From positions 1-64,000 of the forward strand of contig NZ_VSFF01000016.1 in the NCBI RefSeq assembly GCF_008085905.1: a DNA stretch of 64,000 nucleotides, read 5' to 3'. Shown piece by piece: positions 1-8,794 of the stretch; position 1 is the first letter of the stretch; the number at the start of each line of letters is the position of its first letter. The stretch is from Actinomadura syzygii. Its GTDB lineage: Bacteria > Actinomycetota > Actinomycetes > Streptosporangiales > Streptosporangiaceae. The notes beneath the pieces were generated by a model. It made no database searches, was not told where the DNA came from, and saw only the letters and a program-made list of their open reading frames with translations. A program made the position numbers and the translations under genes.

Positions 1-108
1 CAGCGCCCAGACGTAGCGAGCGGCGGGCGACTCGGTCAGCGGCCGGGGCCGCACGACCCGGATCAGGGTGTCCCGTCCCACGTGGGTCTTGTGCTCGGAG
101 AGCGCCAT
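1..108 (-). CDS. N-terminus of an unidentified protein, cut by the window edge
   Basis: Only the first 36 codons are visible, starting at ATG 106-108 (minus strand) and reading MALSEHKTHVGRD onward. A good ribosome binding site (GGAAGGTGAGAGG) lies just upstream, which makes this a real start. The fragment has no signal peptide or membrane helix and I do not recognise the family. Its upstream region carries a DosR-type palindrome at 203-216, so it probably belongs to the same dormancy or hypoxia regulon as the neighbouring kinase, nitroreductase and regulator. Confidence 0.6.
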   Translation of the reverse strand, partial: MALSEHKTHVGRDTLIRVVRPRPLTESPAARYVWAL

Positions 109-202
109 CGCCTCTCACCTTCCATCACATCGCTTTTTCCCTCGCCTCCAACTCAACCGCGCGGCGGCCGCGCGCTGTAGGACCGTTCGGCGCACGATCG
201 GC

Positions 203-216
203 GGGACCAAGGTCCC
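203..216. promoter_or_regulatory. DosR/DevR-type box, GGGACCAAGGTCCC
   Basis: This 14-bp inverted repeat has perfect 6-bp arms around AA. It matches the mycobacterial DosR core GGGACTWWAGTCCC at 12 of 14 positions. It sits about 95 bp upstream of the minus-strand start at 108, in a 154-bp gap that otherwise holds only the 3' end of the kinase gene. Regulation by the DevR-like protein encoded at 3244-3918 is an inference from the motif and the neighbouring genes. Confidence 0.6.
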
Positions 217-262
217 CGGGAATGCGATGTCCGCAGGGCCTAACGGCCCTCCGCACGCCGGG

Positions 263-1981
263 TCAGGCGTCCTTGAGCGGGACGCGCCAGACGATCAGCG
301 TCCCGCCGTCCGGCCCCGGTCCGGCGGCGCAGGAGCCGCCGAGCCCCTCGGCCCGTTCCGCCATGTTGCGCAGGCCGCTGCGGCGTCCGCCCGCGCCGAT
401 GCCGACGCCGTCGTCCCGGACCCGGACGGTGACCTCGTCTCCGACGTCGACGCTCACCGTCGTCTCGGTCGCCCGTGCGTGCCGGGCGACGTTGGAGAGG
501 GCCTCCTGGACCACGGCGAGCAGGTGGTCGCCGGTCTCGTCGTCGACGGCGGTGTCGAGCAGGCCGTCCAACCGGACGGAAGGGGCGAACCCGAGCTGCT
601 CGGTCGCGGCGTCCACCAGCGCGTGCAGGCGGCTGCGCAGCGACTCCTCCACCTCGGGGCCCTGCAACGCGAAGATCGTCGAGCGGATCTGCCGGATGGT
701 GTCGTCCAGGTCGTCCACGGCGCGCTGCACCCGGACCGCCACATCCCGCTTCTGTGTGATCTTGATGGCCGCCATCAGCCCCATCGCGGTCGCGAACAAC
801 CGCTGGATCACCGTGTCGTGCAGGTCCTTGGCGATGCGGTCGCGGTCCTCCAGGAGGGTCAGGCGTTCGGCGTCGCGGCGCCGGTCGGCGAGTTCCAGCG
901 CGACCGCGGCCTGCCCGGCGAACGCCTCCAACAACCGCTGCGTCCCCTCGGAGAACACGGCGCCGCCGGGCGCGTTGATCACCGACAGCACCCCGCGCGC
1001 GGCCGAGCCCAGCCCGAGCGGCACGACCAGCATCGGCCCGATCGGCACCTCGGACGGCACGTTCGCCTCGCGCGCGGCCGGGTCACCGTCGGTGAGCCGC
1101 ACCGCCCTGCCGTCCGCGAACACCGGCCCGGCGACCGAATGGTCCAGCGGCACCCGCAGCCCTTCGAGCCCCTCGGCGCCCGGGCCGTGCGCGGCCTCGA
1201 CGACGAACCGTCCGGCGCCGTCCTCGGCCAGCGCCACCGTCGCGAGGTCGGCGTCGGCGATCTGCCTCGCGCGCTGCGCGACCAGCGCGGTCACCTCGTG
1301 CGGGTCGGTCCCCGACAGCAGCGCCGTGGAGATCTCGCCGGACGCCTCAAGCCACCGCTCCCGGCGCCGCGTCTCCTCATACAACCGCGCGTTCTCGATC
1401 GCCACCCCGGCCGCGGTCGCCAGCGCGGTCACCACGACCTCGTCCTCCTGATCGAACTCCCCGCCACCCGCCTTCTCGGTCAGGTACAGGTTGCCGAACA
1501 CCTCGTCCCGCACCCGGATCGGAACGCCCAGGAACGACCGCATCGGCGGATGATTCGCGGGGAAGCCGTAGGAGTCGGGGTGCTCCCCCAGGTCGGCTAG
1601 GCGGAGTGGGCGCGGTTCGCGGATCAGCAGCCCGAGGATGCCGTGGCCGTGCGGCCAGTGCCCGATCGCCTCGATCTCGGCCTCGCCGACGCCCACCGTG
1701 ACGAACTGGACGAGCCGCTCCCCCTCCTCCCCGATCACACCGAGCGCGCCGTAACGGGCGTCGACCAGCGTGATCGCGGCCTCGGTGATCCGCCGCAGCA
1801 CCGACTCCAGATCGAGCTCACTGCCGACCGAGACGACGGCCTCCAGCAGCGCGTGGACACGGTCTCGCGTCGACCGCGCCGCCTCCAACCGCGCCTGCAA
1901 CTCGGTCAGGAGATCGTCCAGTTGCAGCTGCGGCAGGATCAGCCGCGCTCTGTCCCGGCCGTTGTCAGGTCCCTCAACCAC
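263..1981 (-). CDS. devS: GAF-domain sensor histidine kinase, DevS/DosS-like
   Basis: This 572-aa protein has two GAF domains (about 52-200 and 225-365), a HisKA_3 dimerisation region with phosphoacceptor H388 in DLHDTVIQRLF, and a C-terminal HATPase_c domain with the DDGVGIG motif. There are no membrane segments. GAF1 contains the stretch GFPANHPPMRSFLGVP, where H144 aligns with what I recall as the heme-ligating His of mycobacterial DosS (H149). A heme redox/O2/NO sensor is therefore likely. Length (DosS is about 578 aa) and the nearby response regulator support the pairing. It would phosphorylate the DevR-like regulator at 3244-3918. Confidence 0.88.
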   Translation of the reverse strand: MVEGPDNGRDRARLILPQLQLDDLLTELQARLEAARSTRDRVHALLEAVVSVGSELDLESVLRRITEAAITLVDARYGALGVIGEEGERLVQFVTVGVGEAEIEAIGHWPHGHGILGLLIREPRPLRLADLGEHPDSYGFPANHPPMRSFLGVPIRVRDEVFGNLYLTEKAGGGEFDQEDEVVVTALATAAGVAIENARLYEETRRRERWLEASGEISTALLSGTDPHEVTALVAQRARQIADADLATVALAEDGAGRFVVEAAHGPGAEGLEGLRVPLDHSVAGPVFADGRAVRLTDGDPAAREANVPSEVPIGPMLVVPLGLGSAARGVLSVINAPGGAVFSEGTQRLLEAFAGQAAVALELADRRRDAERLTLLEDRDRIAKDLHDTVIQRLFATAMGLMAAIKITQKRDVAVRVQRAVDDLDDTIRQIRSTIFALQGPEVEESLRSRLHALVDAATEQLGFAPSVRLDGLLDTAVDDETGDHLLAVVQEALSNVARHARATETTVSVDVGDEVTVRVRDDGVGIGAGGRRSGLRNMAERAEGLGGSCAAGPGPDGGTLIVWRVPLKDA

Positions 1982-2030
1982 ACCGCCAGTATTACCGAAT
2001 CCTCCTGGAACGTCCCATCAGGGAGCGAGA

Positions 2031-3041
2031 TCACGGCTCCTCGGTCAGCACCTCGTCGACGGGCCGCCGGACGGTGGCGAGCGCCGCGCCCTCGGGCACG
2101 CCGAGCCGGAGCAGCATCTGCGGGTGCGCGTCGCCGCAGAACCGCGCCCGGACGAACTCGCGCAGCTCCGGAACCTGGAGCGCCTGCGTGTGGTACGCGG
2201 CGGCCAGGCCCTGCTCGGCCGCCCGCAGCAGGACGCGCTGGAGCGCCTGGCCCGCGTCCAGCCACGCGGCGGGCGTGTCGTCCCCGGTGACGAGCAGGAC
2301 CACGAGGCCGGTCCGGGACGTCCCGGCGTCGCCGGACGCGTCCGGCTCCACGCCCCAGCCCTGCCCCCGCGCGAAGTCGCGGGCCGCGAAGTTCGGTTCG
2401 GTGCGCGGCGGCCGGCTGGGATAGGCGGCGTGCTGGACGCCGTCCCGCCGGGCCGTGGTCGGGGCGGGCGCCCAGCGGGCGATCTCCGCCGCGTACGCGG
2501 GCGTCCGGCGCTGGACGTGCTCGGCCGCCTCGGTCAGCGCCGCCAGCGCGCCGCGCACGTTCGGGTCCACGGCCTGGACGAGCCGGGCCCCCTCGCGCTC
2601 GGCCGCGTGCCGCAGCGCCGCCAGCACGCCCGCGCTCACCGGATCGTCCTGGAACCCGCCCCGGTGGCTGTGCCGGAGGCGGATCTGCGCGTACTCGCGT
2701 TCCACGTCCTCGTCGGGGCGCTCGGTGCCGGGCTCGGCGTGGACGTCGGCGAGCAGGTGCGGGCGGTCCGGGTCCGGCAGCGTCCGGACGACCGGCTCGA
2801 AGCCCTGCGCCCGCAGCGACAACCGCAGGTTGTAGAGGGCGGCGCCGCAGCTGATCAGCATCTCGCGCCCGGCCGGATCGGCGACGCCGAGCCGCCGGTC
2901 GGGGTCGGCGCGCAGCGTGAGCCGCGCCCCGCGCACGCCGAACCGCCAAGGCTGGGTGTTGTGCACCGACGGCGCCTGCACCGCGTCCTCGACCGCCTGC
3001 CGGACGGCCTCGCCGGTCTCCACGTTGTTCTTGGTCTGCAT
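2031..3041 (-). CDS. Acg-type nitroreductase family protein
   Basis: The protein is 336 aa and starts at ATG 3041, preceded by GGAAGGAGCGAAA; an upstream in-frame start lacks such a site. The N-terminus has the APSVHNTQPWRF motif (about residues 23-34) typical of the Acg (Rv2032-like) branch of FMN-binding nitroreductases. Acg proteins are DosR-regulated in Mycobacterium and are thought to sequester flavin rather than act as true nitroreductases. Its promoter faces the response regulator gene and carries two DosR-like boxes. Substrate is unknown. Confidence 0.82.
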   Translation of the reverse strand: MQTKNNVETGEAVRQAVEDAVQAPSVHNTQPWRFGVRGARLTLRADPDRRLGVADPAGREMLISCGAALYNLRLSLRAQGFEPVVRTLPDPDRPHLLADVHAEPGTERPDEDVEREYAQIRLRHSHRGGFQDDPVSAGVLAALRHAAEREGARLVQAVDPNVRGALAALTEAAEHVQRRTPAYAAEIARWAPAPTTARRDGVQHAAYPSRPPRTEPNFAARDFARGQGWGVEPDASGDAGTSRTGLVVLLVTGDDTPAAWLDAGQALQRVLLRAAEQGLAAAYHTQALQVPELREFVRARFCGDAHPQMLLRLGVPEGAALATVRRPVDEVLTEEP

Positions 3042-3102
3042 TTTCGCTCCTTCCCCTGCTTCCCCGTGCTTCCAGACCACCAGCGGAAGCGGGGCGGGGG
3101 CA

Positions 3103-3117
3103 GGGGCCAAAGTCCTT
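3103..3117. promoter_or_regulatory. Second, weaker DosR-type box
   Basis: On the minus strand this reads AAGGACTTTGGCCCC, matching the DosR core at 11 of 14 positions and containing the GGACTTTGG portion typical of DevR boxes. It lies 62 bp upstream of the nitroreductase start, with its centre about 37 bp from the stronger box at 3140-3153. Paired boxes are common at DosR promoters. Confidence 0.5.
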
Positions 3118-3139
3118 CATCCGGACCGGGAGCGGAATC

Positions 3140-3153
3140 GGGACGTTGGTCCC
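3140..3153. promoter_or_regulatory. DosR/DevR-type box, GGGACGTTGGTCCC
   Basis: An inverted repeat with GGGAC/GTCCC arms, matching 12 of 14 positions of the DosR core. It lies in the divergent promoter region, 91 bp upstream of the regulator start (3244) and 99 bp from the nitroreductase start (3041). It could serve both directions, giving autoregulation of the regulator operon. Confidence 0.65.
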
Positions 3154-3243
3154 GAGGGCGGGGGACGTCCGGCAACCTGGGGAACACGCCGAATGCGGGG
3201 TAGCGTCCTTGACGCAACCACTGAGCCGAGGGAAACGAACGCC

Positions 3244-3918
3244 ATGACGGGCCAGACGCAGAACACCCAGCCGATCCGAGTGTTCCTGATGGACGACCAC
3301 GAGGTCGTCCGGCGCGGCGTGGCCGCGCTGCTGTCCGCCGAGGACGACATCGACATCGTCGGAGAAGCCGGCACCGCCGCCGAGGCGATCGCCCGGATCC
3401 CCGCCGCCCGCCCCGACGTCGCCGTCCTGGACGTCCGCCTCCCCGACGGCGACGGCGTCACCGTCTGCCGCGAGGTCCGCTCCCAGATGCCCGGACTCGC
3501 CTGCCTCATGCTCACCTCCTTCGACGACGAGGACGCCCTCTTCGAAGCAGTCATGGCGGGCGCCTCGGGCTACGTCCTCAAACAAATCCACGGCTCAGAC
3601 CTCGTCGGGGCCGTCCGCACCGTCGCCACCGGCCAATCCCTGCTCGACCCCCGCAGCACCGCCCGCATGCTGGAACGCATCCGCACCCGCCAAGAGAAGA
3701 ACGACCCCCTCAAAGGCCTCACCGACCAGGAACGCCACATCCTGGAACTCATCGGCGAAGGGCTCACCAACCGGCAGATCGGCGAACGACTCTTCCTCGC
3801 CGAGAAAACCGTCAAGAACTACATCTCCACCATCTTCGCCAAACTCGGCATGAGCCGCCGCACCCAGGCCGCCGCGCTCGCCGCCCAGCTCAAAGCCGAC
3901 TCGAACCGGCGCGACTGA
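3244..3918 (+). CDS. devR: LuxR/NarL-family response regulator, DevR/DosR-like
   Basis: The protein is 224 aa. The receiver domain (about 10-130) has acidic residues D17/D18, the phosphoacceptor D63 in VAVLDVRLPDG, and a conserved K in GYVLKQIHG. The C-terminal GerE/LuxR HTH (about 155-215) contains GLTNRQIGERLFLAEKTVKN, very close to mycobacterial DosR. The ATG at 3244 was chosen because homology starts shortly after it; a longer upstream frame is only extension. The P-type ATPase follows after 5 bp, so they form an operon. Confidence 0.92.
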   Translation: MTGQTQNTQPIRVFLMDDHEVVRRGVAALLSAEDDIDIVGEAGTAAEAIARIPAARPDVAVLDVRLPDGDGVTVCREVRSQMPGLACLMLTSFDDEDALFEAVMAGASGYVLKQIHGSDLVGAVRTVATGQSLLDPRSTARMLERIRTRQEKNDPLKGLTDQERHILELIGEGLTNRQIGERLFLAEKTVKNYISTIFAKLGMSRRTQAAALAAQLKADSNRRD

Positions 3919-3923
3919 CCGCG

Positions 3924-6554
3924 ATGACCACGGACGAGCCGCCGGACCTCGCGCCCTACCGCAGGCCCGCCGAGGACGTCGTCCGCGACCTCGGCGGCGA
4001 CTCGGGGCGCGGGCTGACCGCCGCCGAGGCCGCGGTGCGGCTCGCCGCGGACGGCCCGAACGCGCTGCCCGCCGCGCGCGGCCGCGGCCCGCTGACCCGG
4101 TTCCTGCTCCAGTTCAACAGCCCGCTGATCTACGTTCTGCTGGCGTCGGCGGCGGTGACCGCCCTGATCGGCGAGCACGTGGACGCCCTCGTGATCCTCG
4201 GCGTGGTGGTCGTGAACGCCATCGTCGGGTTCGTCCAGGAGTCCCGGGCGGAGAAGGCGCTCACCGCCCTCGCCGCGATGACGCGGACGACGGCGAAGGT
4301 CGTCAGGGACGGCGCGTCGGCCGAGATCCCGGCGGCCGACCTCGTCCGCGGCGACCTGGTCGAGCTGGACGCGGGCGACAAGGTCCCCGCCGACCTGCGG
4401 CTGCTGCGCACCGACGAGCTGGCCGTGGACGAGTCCGCGCTGACCGGCGAGTCCGCGCCCGTCGCGAAGGACCCGGCGGCGCTGCCCGAGGTCGCCCTCG
4501 CCGACCGCGCCGCGATGGCCTTCTCCGGGACGCTCGTCGCCGCCGGGCGCGCCGCCGGACTCGTCGTCGCGACCGGCACGGACACCGAGCTCGGCGGCAT
4601 CGACCGGCTCGTCCAGACCACCGCGACCGTGCGGACGCCGCTCACCCGCAAGATCACCGAGTTCAGCAAGATCGTCACGGTCGCGATCCTGGTCCTCGCC
4701 GCGCTGACCTTCGCGATCGGCGTACTGCGCGGACGGGGCGCGGCCGAGATGCTGACCGCGGCGGTCGCGCTCGCGGTCGGCGCGATCCCCGAGGGGCTGC
4801 CCGCGATCGTCACGATCACGCTGGCGCTCGGCGTCGCGCGGATGGTGCGGCGCGGCGCGATCGTCCGGCACCTGCCCGCCGTGGAGACGCTCGGCAGCAC
4901 CACCGTCATCTGCACCGACAAGACCGGCACGCTCACCCGGAACCAGATGACCGTCACCGCCGCCACCGCGGGCGGGCGCGACTACACCCTCACCGGCACC
5001 GGCTACGCGCCCTCCGGGGAGGTCCAGCGGGACGGAAGTCCGGTCGGCCTCGCCGGGCAGCCCGTCCTGCGGGAGGTCCTGCTCGCCGGGCTGGGCTGCA
5101 ACGACGCGCGGCTCGTCCGCGAGGACGACGAGTGGACGATCACCGGCGACCCGACCGAGGGCGCCCTGGTCGTCAGCGCCGCCAAGGCGGGGCTCGACCA
5201 CGTCCCGGCCCGCGTCGCCGTCCTGCCGTTCAGCTCCGCGCGGCGATTCATGGCCACGCTGCACGACGACGGGACCGTCTACGTCAAAGGCCCGGTCGAG
5301 CGGGTCCTGGAACTCTGCGCCGACGCGGCCGGACCCGACGGCGAGCCCGTCCCGCTGGACGCGGACGCCGTCCACGCCCGAGCCGAGGACTACGGCGGGC
5401 AGGCGCTGCGCGTGCTCGCCTTCGCCCGCGGCCGGACCGAGGCCCGCGACCTGGACGAACTGCCCCCGCTGACGCTCCTCGGCCTCCAGGCGATGCTGGA
5501 CCCGCCGCGCGCCGAGGCCGCCGACGCCGTCCGGACCTGCCACGCCGCGGGCGTCGAGGTCAAGATGATCACCGGTGACCACGCCGCGACCGCCCGCGCC
5601 ATCGGCAAGCGCGTCGGGCTGCGCGGCGACGTCATGACCGGCGCGGAGCTCACCGCCGACGTGCCGGCCGAGCGCGTCCGGGCCACCGCCGTGTTCGCCC
5701 GCGTGTCGCCCGAGCAGAAGCTCCGCCTCGTCCGCACGCTCCAGGACGGCGGCCACGTCGTCGCGATGACCGGCGACGGCGTCAACGACGCTCCGGCCCT
5801 CAAGCAGGCCGACATCGGCGTCGCGATGGGCCGCACCGGCACCGACGCCGCCAAGGAGTCGGCCGACATGGTGCTGACCGGGGACGACTTCGCTTCCATC
5901 GAGAAGGCCGTCGAGGAGGGGCGCGGCGTCTTCGACAACCTGGTCAAGTTCATCGTGTGGGCGCTGCCGTCCAACGTCGGGCTCGGCCTCGTGCTGGTCG
6001 CCGCGATCGTCGCCGGGACCGCGCTGCCGATCCTGCCGCTGCAGGTGCTGTGGCTGAACATGACGGCGGTGCTCGTCCTCGGGCTGCCGTTCGCGGTCGA
6101 GCCGAAGGACGAGCACATCATGACCCGGCCGCCGCGCGCCCCGTCGCTGCCGCTGATCTCGCGGGCGATGACGGTCCGGATCCTGCTGGTGTCGGCGATC
6201 CTGCTCGCGGGCTCGTTCGGGCTCCAGCACTGGGAGCGGGCGCACGGCGCGTCCCCGGAGGTCGCGCAGACGATCGTCGTGAACGTGTTCGCGCTGACGC
6301 TGCTGACGTACCTGTTCAACTGCCTGTCGCTGGACCGTCCGCTGCTCTGGAGCGGCGTCCGCCGCAACCCGTGGGTGGCAGTCAGCGCGCTCGCCCTCGC
6401 CGGGCTCCAGGCGCTCTACACCTACACGCCCGGCATGAACGACGTGTTCCACTCCGCCCCGCTGGGCGGCGCGGCGTGGGCGCGCATCGTCGTGATAGCC
6501 GTCGTCTCCTACGTGGCGGTCGAACTGCTCAAGCTGGTCCAGCGGAGACGCTGA
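3924..6554 (+). CDS. ctpF: P-type cation-transporting ATPase, CtpF/Ca2+-type
   Basis: The 876-aa pump has an N-terminal cation-ATPase domain, the actuator motif TGES (174-177), PEGLP (289-293) in the fourth membrane helix, phosphorylation site D332 in DKTGTLT, and the hinge motif TGDGVNDAPA (616-625). The C-terminal helices match PII/SERCA-type pumps. The PEGLP sequence and lack of heavy-metal-binding domains argue for Ca2+ or another divalent/alkali cation rather than Cu/Zn. Mycobacterial ctpF belongs to the DosR regulon; here the gene is fused into the regulator operon (5-bp gap), which supports the same role. Confidence 0.88.
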   Translation: MTTDEPPDLAPYRRPAEDVVRDLGGDSGRGLTAAEAAVRLAADGPNALPAARGRGPLTRFLLQFNSPLIYVLLASAAVTALIGEHVDALVILGVVVVNAIVGFVQESRAEKALTALAAMTRTTAKVVRDGASAEIPAADLVRGDLVELDAGDKVPADLRLLRTDELAVDESALTGESAPVAKDPAALPEVALADRAAMAFSGTLVAAGRAAGLVVATGTDTELGGIDRLVQTTATVRTPLTRKITEFSKIVTVAILVLAALTFAIGVLRGRGAAEMLTAAVALAVGAIPEGLPAIVTITLALGVARMVRRGAIVRHLPAVETLGSTTVICTDKTGTLTRNQMTVTAATAGGRDYTLTGTGYAPSGEVQRDGSPVGLAGQPVLREVLLAGLGCNDARLVREDDEWTITGDPTEGALVVSAAKAGLDHVPARVAVLPFSSARRFMATLHDDGTVYVKGPVERVLELCADAAGPDGEPVPLDADAVHARAEDYGGQALRVLAFARGRTEARDLDELPPLTLLGLQAMLDPPRAEAADAVRTCHAAGVEVKMITGDHAATARAIGKRVGLRGDVMTGAELTADVPAERVRATAVFARVSPEQKLRLVRTLQDGGHVVAMTGDGVNDAPALKQADIGVAMGRTGTDAAKESADMVLTGDDFASIEKAVEEGRGVFDNLVKFIVWALPSNVGLGLVLVAAIVAGTALPILPLQVLWLNMTAVLVLGLPFAVEPKDEHIMTRPPRAPSLPLISRAMTVRILLVSAILLAGSFGLQHWERAHGASPEVAQTIVVNVFALTLLTYLFNCLSLDRPLLWSGVRRNPWVAVSALALAGLQALYTYTPGMNDVFHSAPLGGAAWARIVVIAVVSYVAVELLKLVQRRR

Positions 6555-6574
6555 CCCCGGCGGCCCTCCGGCCG

Positions 6575-6627
6575 GGTCAGGGCTTGCGGGCAGGTCAGGG
6601 CTTGCGGGCAGGTCAGGGCTTGCGGGC
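6575..6627. repeat. 18-bp tandem repeat, three copies
   Basis: The unit GGTCAGGGCTTGCGGGCA occurs at 6575-6592, 6593-6610 and, minus its last base, 6611-6627. The third copy is the 3' end of the downstream minus-strand methyltransferase gene, encoding ARKP and the stop codon; the other two lie beyond the stop. It looks like local slippage duplication. Confidence 0.85.
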
Positions 6628-7464
6628 GACCGCGCCGTAGCTGTGGACGTGCTCCGGGTCGAGGTCGCCGACCAGGTCGGGCCGCCAGCGCGAGATGGTG
6701 ACGAGACCGGGCTCGACCATTTCCAGGCCGTCGAAGAGGCGGCCGATCTGCTCGACGCTGCGCAGGTTGTAGGGCAGCGCGCCCGACTCGGCGTACTTCT
6801 CGGTGCTGCGCCTGGCGTCCTCGGACGTGTCGGTGCAGTCCCACACGACCAGGTAGCTGCCCGACGGGACGCCCGCCATGGTCTCGGCGACGACCCGCCT
6901 GGTGGCCTCGTAGTCCGGGGAGAACCCGAGGACGCCCATGAACATCACCGCGATCGGGCAGCTGAAATTCAGCACGTTCGCCGCCTCGGCGAGAATCTGC
7001 CCGGGATTGTGGAAATCGGCGTCGAGATATCCGGTGACGCCCTCGGGGGTCGTCCCGCGCATCAGCGCACGCGCGTGCGCCAGGACCATTGGGTCGTTAT
7101 CGACATATACGACACGAGAATCGGGTGCGACGAGCTGCGCGACCTGGTGGGTGTTGGACTCGGTCGGCAGCCCCGCGCCGATGTCGAGGAAGTTCCTGAT
7201 CTTCTCTTCGGTCGCCAGATAGCGCACGGCGCGGTTCAGGAACCGGCGGCCCTGCCGCGCCTGCCGGATCAGCTCGGGGTTCAGCGCGGCGGTCGCGTCC
7301 CCGACCTCGCGGTCGACCTCGTAGTTGTCCTTGCCGCCGAGCCAGTAGTTCCACGTCCGCGCCGGGGAGGGGATGTCGGTCCGGAACCGCGCCTGGACGT
7401 CCTCGGGCAGTGCGGAAGACGGGCTCGCGGATCGGCCACCGGGGGCGGCGCCGGACGGGGGCAT
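6613..7464 (-). CDS. SAM-dependent methyltransferase, PF04672 (DUF574) family
   Basis: A 283-aa protein starting at ATG 7464 behind GACGAGGAGTCGACG. It has the family hallmarks: the N-terminal PARTWNYWLGGKDNY motif, LDIGAGLPT as SAM motif I, and VVYVDNDPMVLAHARAL for the ribose-binding acidic loop. The family is expanded in actinomycetes and its substrates are unknown. A second full copy lies at 17914-18717 and a remnant at about 43834-43932. Longer upstream starts in the same frame lack a ribosome binding site. Confidence 0.88.
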   Translation of the reverse strand: MPPSGAAPGGRSASPSSALPEDVQARFRTDIPSPARTWNYWLGGKDNYEVDREVGDATAALNPELIRQARQGRRFLNRAVRYLATEEKIRNFLDIGAGLPTESNTHQVAQLVAPDSRVVYVDNDPMVLAHARALMRGTTPEGVTGYLDADFHNPGQILAEAANVLNFSCPIAVMFMGVLGFSPDYEATRRVVAETMAGVPSGSYLVVWDCTDTSEDARRSTEKYAESGALPYNLRSVEQIGRLFDGLEMVEPGLVTISRWRPDLVGDLDPEHVHSYGAVARKP

Positions 7465-7764
7465 CGTCGACTCCTCGTCTCGTCGGTCGGGATCCCGCGC
7501 CCCACCGCGCTCCACCGGCGGCCGAGGAAATCCAACCCGTCGATCGTATACGACTTTTAGACACCGTCTCATTTCACCCGGAGTCGGCGGCAAAAGGCGA
7601 GGTTACAGGGCCGGAGCCAGGAATGGAGCGTTCCGGTACGGACTCGTGCACATTCTGTGCCGATGCGTTCCGCGCCGATGCGCGGCGCTCGCCGCGCGAG
7701 CGCGCCGTCGGCGCCCGGGGATAACGTTCGGGGCGTCGCGGAGAACGTCGATCGAGGAGGCGCG
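7465..7764. other. Divergent intergenic region, no further gene seen
   Basis: These 300 bp separate two divergently transcribed methyltransferase genes and must hold both promoters. I see no convincing operator or RNA structure. The part at 7545-7560 is slightly AT-richer (CGTATACGACTTTTAG) and could hold the promoter for the minus-strand gene. Confidence 0.4.
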
Positions 7765-8778
7765 ATGGCCGAGGAGGAGTCCCGGTGGGGCGGGGAGTTG
7801 TGGGCGGCCGCCGATCTGGTCACGCCGATGGCCGTCCGGGTGGCGGCGACGCTCCGGCTGGCCGACCACATCGCGGCCGGACGGCGGACCCCCGAGGCCC
7901 TGGCCGCCGTGGTCGACGCCGACCAGGACGCCCTTCGGCGGCTGCTGGCGCACCTGGTGACCGCCCGTGTCCTGTCCCAGGCGGCGGACGGCTCCTACAC
8001 CCTGACGTCGCTGGGCGACCAACTCCGCGACGACGCTCCGGGCGGCGTGCGCCCTTGGATCGACCTGGAGAACGCCATCGGACGCGCCGATCTGTGCTTC
8101 GTCGAACTGCTGCACACCGTCCGCACCGGAGAGCCCGCGTATCCGCGAAAGTTCGGCCGCCCGTACTGGGACGACCTCTCCGCGAACCCGGCGCTCGGGG
8201 CGTCGTTCGACGCCCTGATGGGCTCCCGGCTGGCGGCGGACGCGCCCGTCGCCGCCACCGCCTACCCCTGGGGCGACCTCGGACACGTGGTCGACGTGGG
8301 CGGCGGCAACGGCAGCCTGCTGATCGCCGTCCTCCACGCCCATCCGTCCCTGCGCGGGACGGTGGTCGACCTCCCCGGCCCGGCGGCCCGCGCCGACGAG
8401 GCCATCGCCGCGGCCGGGCTGGGCGACCGCGCCGACGCGCTGCCGGGCAGCTTCTTCGACGCCCTTCCGGCGGGAGCGGGCGGCTATGTGCTCTCGGGCG
8501 TCCTCCACGACTGGGACGACGAGCACGCGGCCCGCATCCTGCGGCGGTGCGCGGAGGCGGTCCCGGAGACGGGGAGGGTACTCGTTCTGGACCACATCGC
8601 CGACACGGCGGACGGCCCGCCCGACACCGAGGGAGACCTGCGCATGCTCTGCTACGTCCGGGGGCGGGAGCGCACGCTCGGACAGCTCGGCGAACTAGCG
8701 GAGTCGGCCGGGCTGAAGGTCGACGCGGTCGTTCCGGCGGGGCCCCGATCGATCGTCGAAATGCGTCCCGCCGGATGA
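7765..8778 (+). CDS. O-methyltransferase, class 2 (PF00891) with dimerisation domain
   Basis: A 337-aa protein starting at ATG 7765, preceded by GAGGAGGCGCG. The N-terminal winged-helix dimerisation domain spans about 15-95. The SAM-binding motif VVDVGGGNG is at 176-184, and H248 in LHDWDDEHA is the expected catalytic base. Such enzymes methylate hydroxyl groups of small aromatic or polyketide-like molecules; the substrate cannot be told from sequence. The LysR gene starts 16 bp after its stop, so the two are probably co-transcribed. Confidence 0.88.
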   Translation: MAEEESRWGGELWAAADLVTPMAVRVAATLRLADHIAAGRRTPEALAAVVDADQDALRRLLAHLVTARVLSQAADGSYTLTSLGDQLRDDAPGGVRPWIDLENAIGRADLCFVELLHTVRTGEPAYPRKFGRPYWDDLSANPALGASFDALMGSRLAADAPVAATAYPWGDLGHVVDVGGGNGSLLIAVLHAHPSLRGTVVDLPGPAARADEAIAAAGLGDRADALPGSFFDALPAGAGGYVLSGVLHDWDDEHAARILRRCAEAVPETGRVLVLDHIADTADGPPDTEGDLRMLCYVRGRERTLGQLGELAESAGLKVDAVVPAGPRSIVEMRPAG

Positions 8779-8794
8779 GTTGAACCGCGCCGCC

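Noticed and set aside
3819..6452. An 877-codon open frame on the minus strand opposite the P-type ATPase
   Set aside because: Its translation is Arg/Asp/Gly/His-rich without any domain, and the opposite strand encodes a complete ATPase with all motifs. It is a high-GC shadow frame.
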